In this document: positions 1 through 12,380 of the stretch, one piece after another
Position numbering within the stretch: position 1 is the stretch's first letter
Layout: every line of letters begins with the position of its first letter
Origin: Hydractinia symbiolongicarpus
Taxonomy: Eukaryota > Cnidaria > Hydrozoa > Anthoathecata > Hydractiniidae
NCBI RefSeq assembly: GCF_029227915.1
Contig: NC_079878.1
Location: forward strand, 1,734,001 to 1,798,000
DNA: 64,000 nt
Direction of reading: 5' to 3'
The notes under the pieces: generated by a model
Seen by the model: only the letters and a program-made list of their open reading frames with translations
What the model was told of the DNA's origin: nothing
The model's database searches: none
Translations under genes and position numbers: made by a program

Positions 1-859
1 TTCAAATTTGTCTTTACAACATCTGCTGTCATTTTAGCAATAGTATCGTTAAGTTCCTTCAAGAAAGATTGTTTTCGCTTCTTGTTAATTTCCTCTTTTT
101 GGATTGTGTATAAGACCTTTACATACGCTTCAATAATCTTGCTATTAAAATCAATTCTCTTGGTAAGCTATAAATAAATGCAAAGAAATGGAATTTTAGT
201 AATTAATAATAAATAAGGAAGTTAAAACCGTATTTCCTCTTGAAGGAAAGTAATACATCGTTATTTTCTAATAATCACTAAAATGGCTTTACAAATTAGT
301 TTTTGCTACGTACATGAAATTTTTGAAATATTTCTGTTGAATCGACGTACGCTGCAGCTAATTGACAGCCATTCTTCTTCCTTCTTTGTTCAGAATAAAT
401 AATGCTTATCAATTATTTCTACTAATACTCGCGCTTCTACGCCGCCTAGGTAGCGTTAGGAAAATGGTATATTTTTAAATAAATGATACTATGATGGTGA
501 AAGACTTTGTAAGAAAAGGCAAGTTTCGTTAAAATTTCTTAATTTTGCTTTTTAGTGCTGTTTGTCTCATATTATGGAACAAATTTTAACTTACAAGTTT
601 TTTCTTTAATTTTGTGATCGACTGTAACGTGTTCATCGTACGAGTGAACAAGTGTTCCATATAGGTTTTTAAATGACATTTTCTGTTATTTTTAGCTGGC
701 TTCTCTGATCAGATTTGATTCCACTAAACACACTAACCCAACTAAAAATAAATGAAATTTCATGCAGTTACCATCTTTCACCATCAGTAGTCTTTAATAA
801 AACATGCATTGTTAGCATGATTTTCACTCACCGAGAAAGACGATTTTCAAAACAACCAT
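1..859 (-). pseudogene. Outer-left copy of five-exon secreted helical protein gene, broken
   Basis: Exon 1 is 832-859 and its donor GTGAGT is intact. Exon 2 is about 595-741, exon 3 about 314-404, and exon 4 starts at 167 and runs off the window. Three lesions are visible. Exon 2 is one base longer than in the other copies, which shifts the frame and brings TAA codons into frame. About 100 bp of intron 2 is missing against the right outer copy, removing the normal pyrimidine-rich acceptor. The 5' end of exon 3 is lost with it. Exon 3 otherwise lacks the stop codon seen in the right outer copy, so the two outer copies died by different routes. Exon 5 lies beyond the window. The κB/TATA promoter (906-970) is still present. 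Confidence 0.7.
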
Positions 860-899
860 GGTTATTGTAATATTTTACAATGGCTTCAGAAATATTCGG

Positions 900-972
900 T
901 TGGGATTTTATAGGTGCGAATTTTGATTGACAGTTTCAGTATTATATAATACGGTTAAAAGGGATATTCCAT
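900..972 (-). promoter_or_regulatory. kappaB/TATA promoter of outer-left copy
   Basis: On the minus strand, GGAATATCCC (961-970) is followed by a GAAACTG core and a TATAAAA box (about 906-912), 47 bases before the exon 1 ATG. The decamer read in reverse, GGGATATTCC, fits the NF-kappaB consensus GGGRNNYYCC exactly. Confidence 0.55.
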
Positions 973-1154
973 ACTTGATTCAAAGAAATTTCAGTATTTC
1001 CTGACAAATGTAAACTTTCTGGAAAGCTTTTGTTTATTTAGAACTTTTTTTGTTAACGCATTATTTTAATAATGACGTTAGTAACAATCTTCACTTTCGC
1101 TGTTATTATCTTCCAGCATTAAAACTTTAATAGGTATTTAAACGAGTTCATAAA

Positions 1155-1400
1155 TTGTCCTGGAAATATACTGCGGTAATCAGTTGCTGTATGTTGCCAC
1201 TTTCTATATTAGACAATTGTGACAAAAGAGCGCCCATAAATGGGGTCGCAACACAGGAGCGCTTCCAACAATTCAGTACTCGTTTTCCACTTAACAATGC
1301 TTTTTCGAAGCATGGCGCAGATTGCAATAAGATTGAATTAAAAGTTAGGTTGTTAGGCTCTGCAGTATCTTTAATTTTTTTTTCAGTGATTGCATTTTGA
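1155..1400 (+). other. 81-codon open frame conserved in both arms, no ATG at start
   Basis: The frame opens at a TTG codon and ends with a hydrophobic stretch (LLGSAVSLIFFSVIAF). The mirror frame in the right arm (36437-36682, minus) is also open with few changes, but the paralogous sequence of the inner unit (around 7690-7850) is not. It lies just upstream of the outer promoter, on the opposite strand. The first in-frame ATG would leave about 69 codons. It is more likely promoter-flanking sequence than a gene, but it could be a divergent short transcript. Confidence 0.15.
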
Positions 1401-1803
1401 GAGTCCTTTCGTCTTTTCGTTTTTAAATTTTTTATGATTTATTTTTTAAGTAAATATACGACCTGGTGTCTATTTTCTTTTTTCTTTATGATGAGCTGAC
1501 AAATTGTTGAGATATTTATTTATATTGAATATATTTCTAGATTTGTATTAATTGTTAAAAAAAAATACGAGCACAAAAATTACCGCAACAAAAGAATGTA
1601 CAAATGTTTCTTTTTCAAATAACATGATAAGACACCTTTCCAACAAGTTTCGATATGATATAGGAAGCATAATGGTAAGATGTATTAGCGCTGTCTAAGA
1701 CTCAGTTTCTTTTAATATACTACATAACTTCTTAAATTACTTAGTCTCGCATCATTCATATTTTATTATTCCCTGCTCTTATTTTACAACGGAAATCAAC
1801 TCG

Positions 1804-1923
1804 CATAACAGGAAACAGTTGATACAAAACTGCACGTGTTGTTGTCCTTTAAAACTTTATCCTTTGCTAATGTACTTTTTGCAAAACTGATGTCAAGTGT
1901 GGGGGAATTTGAATGTACACTTG
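1804..1923 (+). promoter_or_regulatory. Composite upstream module, copy 1
   Basis: Ordered elements: CATAACAGGAAACAGTTG (ETS/Myb-like), GCACGTGT (E-box), then TGATGTCA (CRE/ATF-like) about 85 bases from the start. It lies about 0.85 kb upstream of the outer-left κB promoter. One of ten copies in the window. Confidence 0.5.
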
Positions 1924-3389
1924 AGTGTCACACACTAACAAAGCAGAAAATATTTTCTAACCATCTGCAATTTTAATGGAAAACATTTATTAATTTGCAA
2001 TCTTTGAATTATTTGGAGACAATTAGTTTCATCAATGTATTTTTGGATTCTTTTTCAACAGATATGCAGATATTTACTTCCTTAATTCTGCGGAGTAAGC
2101 TTCAAAATGGGTATTTTTCAATAAATTAAACTTGACCAGAATCACATAATAATATATATTTTGTTACCCTCAACACAGACAGTTTTTGCAACTCCCGCTC
2201 GAAGAGAAAGAAGGAAAATAAATTCTGACTAAATCCAAATATCTTAATTATCTACAGTATGTAAAGTCAACAGTCTTCCAGAATATTTTATCTTCACATT
2301 CCAAATGTTTTTGGTTGGACACTTTAACACTGTAAAGTGTACAGAAATCAATACTTGTAATTACTGTCATATTTATTTTATATTAAATAAAGATATTTAG
2401 GTATGTTTTGGTTAATGTTAGTTAAATGACAACTTTATCATTATGAAACAGAATTATAATAGATGGAAAAGGTTTTCGGACTATAAACAATTAGAATATA
2501 TCTCTTATATAAAATTTAAATTAGATTATTGCAATAATCATAAATAAGTCGCCCACATTTTTTACTTTAATGGCAATGTTCTACGCCGTAGATTGGGAAT
2601 GTATTTAAGTAACGTCAAATGTCTCTGTTTCCCAAAAATTTAATACCGTGAAACGCTGCTAATATGTTTTCATTTAAACACATATAATTGTGAATGTAAA
2701 TGCATTGGCAATGTATTTTCCTTGCTAAAGCCCCTTTATCTACTTTTCATAAAGCATATACAACATTCATATAAGAATTAAGATACCAGCACATTAATCA
2801 GGGAAAATTCTTTTGTTTGTAAAAGTCTAAAAAATAAATGCAAAAAAGGTTTTTTTTTATGCGCAGAAACTGAACTTAGAGTTTCCATTTTGAATGGAAA
2901 CGCTAAGTATTTGAAACTAAACGCTGAGGAACGTTTCTTGATAAATATAATTTTTGATAAAACGTAGCAAGTGTTTATTCAACACTTTCTGCGTAGTATC
3001 ATATCGGTTTCTTCTTTAGCCTAAATACAATTCAAAACAAGTTCATGCTTTCGTTCATTAAAATAAACTTTATTGTTTTGTATTGATAAATAGCGACCCA
3101 GAAACTCACTCAAACCGAAAACGATGTAATTGTGTGCACGTAAATGTAACGTAACTTTAGAAGATGGTAAATTTTACTAATTTGGAGACACCGTCCTATA
3201 AAATATTGCATGAAAAAAGAAGAATTATTTTGTTTCTTGTTTCAATTTACCTAATTTTAAAATACGACATTTGAAAGCGTTTATTTAACAGTTTCGTACC
3301 TGCGTCATAATTTCACTGCTTGTTGATCTGAAGTAAACAATATATCAGCAGCTCAGATAACATACAATTCAGCAAATAAAATCAACTAA
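1924..3389. other. AT-rich intergenic stretch of left arm
   Basis: No gene seen. From about 1975 to 2250 there is homology to the corresponding flanks of the inner and third units. Around 2947-2995 lies an imperfect version of the hairpin that is near-perfect in the right arm at 34858-34902. Confidence 0.5.
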
Positions 3390-3512
3390 CATAACAGGAA
3401 ATTGTTGATAAGAAACTGCACGTGTTAATGTGCCTTTAAAATCCTTAATGCTTCGCGTAAGCGCTTTGTGCAAAAATGATGTCAAAGGGTTGTGAAGTTA
3501 TACATGTATTTG
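3390..3512 (+). promoter_or_regulatory. Composite upstream module, copy 2
   Basis: CATAACAGGAAATTGTTG, CACGTG and AAAATGATGTCA occur in the same order and at similar spacing as the other copies. It sits about 2.3 kb beyond the 3' end of the inner-left gene, not at a κB promoter, so it belongs to a different sub-repeat (shared with 10.8 and 39.6 kb). Confidence 0.45.
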
Positions 3513-4594
3513 TTTTGTTAAGCAACGACAGTAATGCAATAATATAAAATAAATATAAGGAAAGCTGTTGTGTAAATGCACATGCTTTTTTAAGTGTAAT
3601 GGCTAAAGCAAGATTTAATTCGAGACGGTGGTAACTTTAAGCAAACAGCTTAGGCTTTGATTGACCTTTGTTATGTTTTAAAGCCGCACTTCTTTCTTAT
3701 TTTTACGGTATCTTCGCTTTTTTTATTTTATTGTCATATTTCACCTTTGATTAGTTGTTTATTGACAAAAACATATTTTAAAGAAGGAAAACTACAACCA
3801 AATAATTCTAAAAAGCACTTTAAAATATTCTATGAAGGAAAACTTTTCCTGGTTTACTCTTTCACGGAAAACTGCAAAGTGAGTTATTGCAGCTACTTCA
3901 TGATGACTGGGAAATCATTTAATAACACTGCTGTGTAATTCACGATTTGACTTTTTAAATGCAAAAAACGCTAGCTCATACGTTTTAGACCTACTCTTGT
4001 AGGCGGTTTTAATGAAATGAGTAACTCATTGACCAGTAAGAATAGAAGTTCAAGGAAGTTTATTCCTTTAACTAATGCTGAATATACACTAATACTAGAA
4101 GGATTATGATTTAGACAACTCAAACTATGACAAGTACACTTTATATGTTGTAAGTTAAAACTTTAGCAAAAAGTAGATAGTGTTTTTATATAACTTTATA
4201 GGGGAAGCAGAAAGTAAAACTACTGATAGGACTTATTGCGGCAAAAAACTACTAAATATTACATTTCTTTAATGCTAGAAAGTAACATATTATGTTTAAA
4301 GATTTAAGTCCATCGATCAAAACTGAATCATCACTTAGCACCATGTCTAGCATAAATTATTCGTTTTCAAAGATGGTGCGCCATTTATCTGAATATAATA
4401 ATGTTCCTAAATGTTTCAGTAGGTGGTTGAGAAAAATTATTAAAAATAAAAAAGGTCATGGAAAGTTAGTTAAAAGTCAATAAGTATTAAAAACAATTTT
4501 ATACCTAAATAACTATCCTTCTCGGTATATCAACGACGACAAACATTGTGGAAGATATTTTATTAAAGCATGATAAATAAAAAGTTCACAACAG
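3513..4594. other. Flank sub-repeat; no firm gene
   Basis: About 3310-4040 is homologous in the same orientation to about 39480-40200, and partly to 10700-11180. A 93-codon frame at 3657-3938 opens at TTG and is not maintained in those relatives. A 63-codon ATG frame at 4292-4483 (begins MFKDLSPSIKTESS) is interrupted by a stop in the right-arm copy near 33.5 kb. Neither is called as a gene. Confidence 0.4.
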
Positions 4595-4729
4595 ATGCTT
4601 ATAGAAAGAAGGGCTAACGGTAAAAAGCAACGATTTGATCGACGTTTAAAAAGGAATAAAGGATGCAGACAGTTGATTTGCATTTGTTGTTACATCAGCG
4701 ACACAAAGAAGTCTAACGTACAAGTCTAA
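4595..4729 (+). CDS. Short basic cysteine-containing ORF (44 aa), left copy
   Basis: An ATG-to-TAA frame rich in K/R (RRANGKKQRFDRRLKRNKGC) with a CxCC-type cluster near the C-terminus. The mirror ORF in the right arm (33101-33235) is also intact, with about five replacements. Arm similarity is high everywhere, so an intact mirror is weak evidence. It converges on the inner-left secreted-protein gene. No family is recognised. Confidence 0.2.
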   Translation: MLIERRANGKKQRFDRRLKRNKGCRQLICICCYISDTKKSNVQV

Positions 4730-5669
4730 CTGGATCCATGATCTTTAAAGCATTTGGCAAGCTGTTATTCAAGTTATAATTATTAGTAACATTTCTGTTG
4801 GAAATATTGTGTCTATTAGAACTAATGCTGATCAGTAAGCGGTTGATATTGTCGTCCATTAAATACCCTGTAAGTTATTAACTGTTAATTTCGTGACCAA
4901 TAATATTGTGCCCCGTTAATTTCCTTGAATAAAGTATGTAATGTAATGCGTCTTTTCAAAACATATCTTTTAACATGTCCACAATTGTTTCTACAAGTCT
5001 TTAACATAGCAACATTGTGTCACTTCAACCGAAGTTGTTTGTCGATGGCTTTCTTGCCTAAATTAACTTTTTCAATTCCATTTGACCCTTTTTCTCGCAA
5101 TTTTCCCTATCTAGGTGTAGCTTAGCTGAATATTATTTTGTGTTATAATGTATACTCTGTGGGAACATAATTTATAAAGAATGAAGATATTTCACAGGTT
5201 GATACTACGGTTGTTAGCGTGTTGCAATATTAATCTTGCATAAAAACTATGCAGAATGTATAAACAGCGGTGTAAGAACCTTTTATTTTTAAGGTGGCTG
5301 TTACCTAAAGAAAGAGCTATCAGGACTGTCAAACCAAATTTTCTACATTCACACTCACATACCTAGTAAATGAAGTGATCAGGAGGTAGATATGTTTACT
5401 ATTTACATTAAGCATTCGGCAGTACTTTGTATACATAATAATAAATACAAAAAAAAACATACTAATACAACAACATAATATAAATTTAATAAATTTAATA
5501 TGTCGGCAATTATGCGGCGACAATGTTTTTTTTTATTAAGATATAAGTGAAATAATTTCTACATAGGCGAAAACAAAGAAAATGTGTACAGACCATCGAT
5601 TAAAAAATGTTGCATTTGAAATCACATAACGAATAAATAAATTTTGTGTAATAATCCCTATTTTTGATT

Positions 5670-7387
5670 CTATTTCTTCGTTCTAAAATAAAAATGTCGA
5701 AGATCAGCATAAATAGCAGCAATATCTTGAACTATGGTGAGAATTTCGTCATCTTGATTTCTGTTGCATGGAGCACGCTTCGCGTTTGGATAGGCTGGGA
5801 CGAATCGTCTCCATAACGTGACAGTGTCATCACTTCCAAGACATGGGTAAGTCATTAATTTCTGAAAAAAAAATAAAAGAAATCATGCAAATAATCTTAA
5901 GCGATGTTATTAACTCTGTTCAGGCGAGGGAAAGGCGGTTGGTGTTCTCAGAGAACTAGGCTGTTTAACTAGTAGGGTTTTATTGAAAAAAGCAACTTTG
6001 TCTAATGTAAGTATGCGATTATATATTTACAACCTGTAAGTCAATATGGGAAACATTAGGCAAAACAGAAAATTTTTGAATAATAATAACGTCATGATAT
6101 ATATATTTTTTATGTTTCAGAAATAGTTTTTCTATTTTGCCAAAATTATTCCTTTAAAATCATAATTTCCAACAACAAAACAGACGTTGCTTATATCGTC
6201 AACATATCTGCAACATATTGTTGCAGTTTCATATAGAAATAGAAAATCTTGTGAAACTACTTTATTTTCTTTTTATATTGCATTATTGCATTTGCTCTGA
6301 CACATAAAGTCCATTATAAATTTTAGAATCAAGCAAAGGTTCTTCAAAAACATTCCTTACAAAACATATAGAAATGTGCGTTTTTACCTTTCGTTTCAAA
6401 TTTGTCTTTACAACATCTGCTGTCATTTTTGCAATAGTATCGTTAAGTTCCTTCAAGAAAGATTGTTTTCGCTTCTTGTTAGTTTCCTCTATTTGTATTG
6501 TATATAAGACCTTTACATACGCTTTAATGATCTTGCTATTAAAATCAATTCTCTTAGTAAGCTATAAATAAGTGAAAAAATTGGAATTTCAGTAATTGTT
6601 AATAGTTAAGGAAGTTATAGCCGTATTTCCTCTTGAAGGAAAGTAACACATCGTTATTTTCTAATAATCACTAAAATGGTTTTAACAAATCAGTTTTCTC
6701 TACTTACATGAAATTTTTTAAATGTTTCTATTGAATCGACGTACGCTGCAGCAAATTGACAGCCATTCTTCTTCCTTGTTTGGTCAGAATAGATAATGCC
6801 TAACTAAAATATATGTCTTATAGTACAGTACTTTCTCGACTTTTTTCGTTGAGATTACTCACAAGATATATTCTTAAATCACCGTTTCCTTCCATTTATT
6901 AAGTACTGCTACTCGCGTTTGTACCCCTTCTGGACAACATTAAGAGAAAGATATATTTTCAAATAGGTAATAATATGCTGATGAAAAAAGAGCTTGTAGA
7001 AAAAATACTTTCCTTTAAATTTCTTAACTTAGCTTTGTATTGCGGTTTCTCTCATATCATTAAGCTGTTCGCTAAGACATTTACATGCTTAGATAATAAG
7101 AACAAAGTTTAACTTACAAGCTTTTTCTTCAATGTTGTAATCGACCTTAACGTCCTCACAGTATGAGTGAACAAGTGTTCCATATAAGTTTCTAAATGAC
7201 ATTCTCTGTTATTCTCAGCAGCGTCTTTGATCAGACTTGATTCCACTAAACACGCTAACCCAACTAAAAAGAAATGAAATTTCGTGCAGTTACAATCTTT
7301 CACCATCAGTAGTCATTAAAAAAACATGCATTGTTAGCATGATTTTCACTCACCAAGAAAGGCAATTTTCAAAACAGACATGTCCAT
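5670..7387 (-). CDS. Secreted four-helix-type protein, inner-left copy (5 exons)
   Basis: Exons on the minus strand: 7354-7387, 7118-7263, 6708-6803, 6388-6561 and 5670-5861. All introns begin GT and end AG, and the phases are 1-0-0-0. The joined frame is open for about 213 residues. Residues 1-24 form a signal peptide (MDMSVLKIAFL from exon 1, then VGLACLVES from exon 2). The mature part has four cysteines: RECHL in exon 2, NGCQF in exon 3, and YPCLG and APCNR in exon 5. Exons 2, 4 and 5 each hold a long predicted amphipathic helix, the last being near the C-terminus (EILTIVQDIAAIYADLRHF). Eight replacements against about five silent changes separate it from the inner-right copy. A κB/TATA promoter lies 50-110 bases upstream. 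No homologue is recognised. The five-exon 1-0-0-0 plan and helix content resemble class I helical cytokines; that role is inference. Confidence 0.72.
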
Positions 7388-7430
7388 TGTTTTCTTTTTT
7401 ACAATGGCATTAGAAATTTACAGCTGGGTT

Positions 7431-7500
7431 TTTATAGGTGCTAATTTTAATTGACAGTTTCAGTGTTATATAATACGGTTGAAAGGGATATTCCATACTT
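7431..7500 (-). promoter_or_regulatory. kappaB/TATA promoter of inner-left copy
   Basis: Read on the minus strand: GGAATATCCC (7485-7494), ACCGTATTATATAA, a GAAACTG core, then TATAAAAA (about 7431-7436), 45-50 bases before the ATG at 7387. The order and spacing match the other intact copies. Confidence 0.6.
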
Positions 7501-8295
7501 AATTTAAAAAAAAATTCAGTATTTCCGGACAAATGTAAACTTATATTTTCTGGAAAGCTTTTGTTTGTTTAGAACTTTTTTTGTTAACGCATTGTTTTAA
7601 TAAGGACGTAAGTAATAATCTTCACTTTCGCTGTAATTATCTGTCACTATTGAAAATTTGAAAGATATTTAAATGAGTTCACAAATTTCTATTTCCCGGA
7701 AATATACTGCGGTAAACAGTTGCTGTATCCTGCCACGTTTTATATTATATAATTGTAACCAAAAAGCGCCCATGAGTGTAATTGCATAGATCACAACACA
7801 GGAGCACTCACAACAAATTTACCTATTCGCTGTTGCCCATATAATAAAGTTTTTCAGGAGCAAACTAGTATGTTCTTTTGTTAATTCTTTTTTTCATTCT
7901 CCCATATGATGAGCTGAAAACTAGTTTTAATATTTAGATTCCTTATGTGAAAATATTTCGGCGTTTGTATTTACATTCAATATTAATAAATATGTTCATG
8001 CTATTTATTAGAATTACAATTTAGTTAAAAAAAATTACCAATGAGAAGAAAGTAGTCACAACGAAAGAATGAACAAAAGAATGTGCAAATGTTTCTTTTT
8101 CAGTTAAAATAATTATTAAGAGACGTTTCCAATAAGTTTCGGTATGATATAAGAAGCTTAAGGGTAAGATGTATTAAGACTGACTAAGACTCAGTTTCTT
8201 CCAAAATACTACATCAATTCGTCAATTTCGTAATCTCGCCTGATGTGCATGCGTATTTTATAATTCCCTAATAACCCTAACAAAGAAAGTCAACT

Positions 8296-8410
8296 GACAA
8301 ACAGGAAACAGTTGATGGGAAACTGCATGTGTTATTGTCTTTTAATGCCTCGCACATGCACATTCTTACAAAAATGATGTTACGTGAGAGGAAATTTAAA
8401 TGTACAGTTG
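8296..8410 (+). promoter_or_regulatory. Composite upstream module, copy 3
   Basis: ACAGGAAACAGTTGATG is followed by GCATGTGT (a degenerate E-box here) and AAAATGATGTTA. It lies about 0.8 kb upstream of the inner-left promoter, as for the outer unit. Confidence 0.45.
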
Positions 8411-8589
8411 TTTTCTCATGCACCTACAGTAACGCAATAAATATTCTTAATTATTCGCAGTTTTAATGGCAAACATAATAATGTAACAACTCACAATGAT
8501 TTGCTTTGGATTTTTGGGAGACATTCTTTCTGTTTCTTTATAAGCACAGCGGTTAAAAACAAAATAAATTTCACCGACTGGTGAATTAT

Positions 8590-8828
8590 TTGTGAAGTAA
8601 TCTATTTCAACGGATATGCAGCTGTTTACTTCTTTAAGAAGAATAATGATGAACTACTGGGTGTACCGGTGTATTTGTCAATAAATTTAACGTGGAAAGG
8701 AAAATATAATATCATAAATTTCATTGGCCTTACCACGGTCACTTTTTGCTACTCTCGATGGAAAAGTAAGAAGGAAGAGAAGAAAAAGTCATTAGAAAAA
8801 ACTTCTTCTTCAATCCAAATCTCTTAAT
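8590..8828 (+). other. Open frame with basic C-terminus, conserved in both arms
   Basis: About 76 codons are open in both arms (mirror 29005-29235, minus). The end is strongly basic (RWKSKKEEKKKSLEKTSSS). There is no ATG at the left end, so it would have to be an internal or last exon. The paralogous sequence of the outer unit (around 2060-2240) has lost the frame. It points away from the κB promoter, so a divergent gene is possible but unproven. Confidence 0.2.
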
Positions 8829-10433
8829 TATCTAAAGAACAACTTCCTGGAAAATCAATTTTCTTGGCGTTTTTTTAGCTTTCTTTAATTGCCTTCCGAA
8901 GTGAAAAGAAATGCCTGCCTCTTGAAAACATCTATAAGTGTAACGTTTTTATAATTATTTAGATGTCCATAAAAAACAACGCTTTAAAAATTATAAACAA
9001 TGTTTTTATGCTCTGTTTTATTTTGCAAAATATTACAAACATTCTAAACTTCTGCTCTGTTTTTTAAACTGTAGTACGAGCCTCTCAAAGAAAACCTATT
9101 GCATTGCATTATGCAAAGGAATGTTTTACTTCCGCAGGAAAAGCAACTAACCCATTTCTGTTTCATGCTTAAAAATAACGATTTTCTTTGAATCTGCCAA
9201 ATCAATTTAATTAGCCTATTTCAATATGCATTTTCATTTCGCAAAATACACAGCCTGAATAGACATACCAACATGAAGACAAGGTAAGTTTACAGAAATT
9301 TTGTTTTTCCAGCGAAGTAATGCACATATAGCTTTTCTACCTTTATTATTTCTCAAATTAACTTGTCAAATGGCCAAATTATGAACTTTTGGTAAAAAAT
9401 GAAAAAATGGCATTTATTTTAGACCTATTGGGGTTATTAAAGTTGCTGGTTTACATTTATTTCTAGTGTTCAACTAGCTAAGGTTGATTGATTTGGATTT
9501 TATATTTAACTAGCTACACTACAATCTAGTTGCGCAAATTTAAGTCCAACAGCTTACAATATCAAACATAAAACCAAAAAAGCAAATATTTCTATGATAC
9601 AATGTTTTAAAACACAAATAATTTCTTTTAAAAACCTTATCAACCAAATCTAACAATTCCCCAAAAGAACTTTTAGATCTTTTTTATGAACTCAAAAGAA
9701 ACAAATCCAGAGCGTCAAATCTTGATGATTGAAGTTATAAAATTTAGATTCATGATTTGTTTAATATTCGTGTGCAGTAAGAATATATCGCATTTGCCAT
9801 TTACATTACGTTAAGATATCAAACTAATAAATATTATTAAATATCATTAATACAGAGATGACCTTTGCCGGACTTATTTAGTTGGTGTCACCAAACATTT
9901 CTCAGAACTTATTAGGAGGATATATTTACCTCCTACTTACCACTTATTAAATTCTGCGAAACTAAATAATAATTACTGTAAATAAAGAAAACAGGAAACA
10001 GTTTGGGGTAAGTGCTGCTAATCACGAGACAGCATATATCACAAGAAATAGATCAAGGCATTAACACCGCCGATAAAAAGTTAAAGCTGTTAACTCATAC
10101 TAATCAAAGAAGAAAGTAGCATCTCTTAAAACGCTACAACTAAATTATTTTACGTCGCCCATAAGCAGAAGCATCTATAAATTTTTTAACCATAATATGT
10201 TTTTAGGCAAGTTGCAATCCGGTTTAAAGTAATCTCCCCGAGTTTTTATTGTTGATATGCGGTCTCTTTCAGAGTTCCTGGGAGCAATTTTTGGGCTAAT
10301 CCACACACAATTAACACTGGCTGTAAGGAAAATGAGGCAAATTTTTATTAATGTCGCAAAATCCGTTTATCTATTCATAACGAATTAGAGATAATTTCAC
10401 AACGACTTTTATCACTTACGCCGTCAGTTATGG
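8829..10433. other. AT-rich stretch without recognised gene
   Basis: I see no supportable coding exon. The right-arm mirror (about 27.4-29.0 kb) is equally featureless. A 22-codon tail ending in IEPMLQQLPEVNE precedes a stop at 10438 on the minus strand and is also kept on the right (27.34-27.40 kb). It may be a last exon of something I cannot reconstruct. Confidence 0.4.
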
Positions 10434-10699
10434 TTACCTATTCGTTTACTTCTGGAAGTTGTTGCAGCATAGGCTCTATAACTTTGAATAATGGGTTAAA
10501 TAGTACCTTTGGCAAAAAGTAAAATAGTGGATAAAAAAAAGAAAAACATAATAAGATAGAGAGATAAAAGAAAAAATATGTTTTCATGGAAGCTTTTGAT
10601 ACAGTGTAGTCGCATTTTGTAAATGTTACCAAAATCGTCAGATTATTTATGCTGTAAAGCTAGGAGACTGTGAAAGATTTTGAAACTATTGTCTAATTT

Positions 10700-11280
10700 C
10701 TTTACTTGTTTATCTAAAGTAAACAATATATCACTGTGTCAGTTGTTTAGGTAACAATAAATTGCATTTTACTAATGACTTACTTTAATTAAGCAAAAGA
10801 AATAAACTAACATAACAGGAAACTGTTGTTGTAAAACGTGTTAATGTCTTTTAAAAAATTTTATGATTAGTTTATGTAATTTTTGCAAAAACGATGTCAA
10901 TTGAGAAAATTGTATCGAAGATATATGTACACTTGTATGTCACTCATCCACAAAAATGCAATGAAAGTTAAATAAACATAACCAAACTATACTGAACTCG
11001 TTAGGCAGATGTGTGCGTTTTTGTTTATTACACAAGTGTAATGGTTATTCCCAATTAAATTTTCAAATGGTGTCAACATAAGCACACAGCTTAGACTTTT
11101 TTGGGAATGATTATTGAGTTTTGTTGTGTGTTAAAGCAGCTCTTTTTTGCTTTATATTATAAGGTGTTTAATTTGAAAACGCACAATTTGGTGTTTTTAT
11201 GTCAATCAAATATCACATTTGATCATTTTGAAAATATTTTGAAAAAATAAAGGGCCGCTACATACACTAGAAATTGCTCG
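10700..11280 (+). repeat. Left-arm-only segment related to 3.3-3.9 and 39.5-40.1 kb
   Basis: The left arm has about 580 bp between CTAATTTCT and GGTTTACAACTG that the right arm (around 27140) lacks. The segment is homologous, in the same orientation, to the flank sub-repeats at 3.3-3.9 and 39.5-40.1 kb. No clear target-site duplication is visible, so it is either an insertion on the left or a deletion on the right. Confidence 0.65.
10811..10940 (+). promoter_or_regulatory. Composite upstream module, copy 4
   Basis: CATAACAGGAAACTGTTG is present, the E-box is reduced to AACGTGTT, and ACGATGTCA replaces TGATGTCA. This is the most degenerate copy, and it lies inside the left-only segment. Confidence 0.35.
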
Positions 11281-11389
11281 GTTTACAACTGAGAGAGACA
11301 TCGACTTTATCAAAACAGGATAAATGTGTTGTCAGGACACTTTTTTTCCTCTTTTATGATCAAAATGACCATCACCAGATGTTTTCACA

Positions 11390-11450
11390 ATGTGAGGTTT
11401 TGAATGACAGTTTCACTATTATATGATACGGTTACAAGGGATATTCCATA
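11390..11450 (-). promoter_or_regulatory. Orphan kappaB promoter, third left unit
   Basis: GGAATATCCC (complement of 11438-11447), ACCGTATCATATAA and a GAAACTG core are conserved. The TATAAAA box and exon 1 of the secreted-protein gene are not found downstream. The promoter proximal part therefore persists without a recognisable gene body. Confidence 0.45.
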
Positions 11451-12253
11451 CTTGATGTCAAAAACTTTTTAGTATTTCCTGATAAACAATAAAAATTTAT
11501 ACTTTCTGGAAATTCTTTGTTTTCTTCTACATTTATTTTTGAGGCATTCTTGTAATGATGACATAATTATTGCAAATTTGATAGATATTTAAATGAGTTC
11601 ATAAATTCTTGATTTCCCGGAAATATACTGCGGTAAACAGTTGCTGTATGTTGCCACGTTTCATATTAGACAATTATAACAAAAGAGCGCAACAGATTCA
11701 TTGCTTGGTCGTTGCCCATATATCGATATTCTAACAAAATTCGATTAGAAAAGAGGGTTCGTTTAGAAGGATCTACAACTTATGGATCAAAAAATTTAAT
11801 TGGTATTAATTAACGCACAAGTGATAGTCACAACGTAAGCAATCATGAACGACATGTACAAAAGTTGCTGTTTTGAATGACATAGTTATATGTTTCAATA
11901 ATGTAGGAAGTGTAAGACAAAGATGTTCTAACGCTGACTAAGATTTTTTTTCGAATTATTTACATATCGTTACACTACTCATTTTGTTTGCTTCTTCTTT
12001 TTTGCCACAGAAGATCATACAATCGGTAATTTTACTTTTCAAGTTTCAGATCGACAGAATTTGATGCATTTATTTTACAACACAATAAAAGGGAAGAGAG
12101 TTGAGCTGCTACTAACAGATTATATCAAAAAAGCAACGAGAAATATTTTAGTTAACGTGAAGGAAAATGAATTTGTCAACACTTTATCACAACGTTCTGA
12201 CGTCACGCAATCTTGTCATTCCCTATCGATACTCTGCAAATAAAGTGAAGCCA

Positions 12254-12380
12254 CATAACAGGAAACTGTGGACGCAAAACTGCACGTGTTATTGTCCTTA
12301 AGAAACTCTTCATTCCTCGCTCATCCACATTCTTACAAAAATGATGTCATGTGTAAGGAAATTTAAATGTACACTTGTTT
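12254..12380 (+). promoter_or_regulatory. Composite upstream module, copy 5
   Basis: CATAACAGGAAACTGTGG, GCACGTGT and AAAATGATGTCATGTG, followed by an AAATTTAAATGTACACTTG tail shared with copy 3. It lies about 0.8 kb upstream of the orphan third promoter. Confidence 0.45.
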
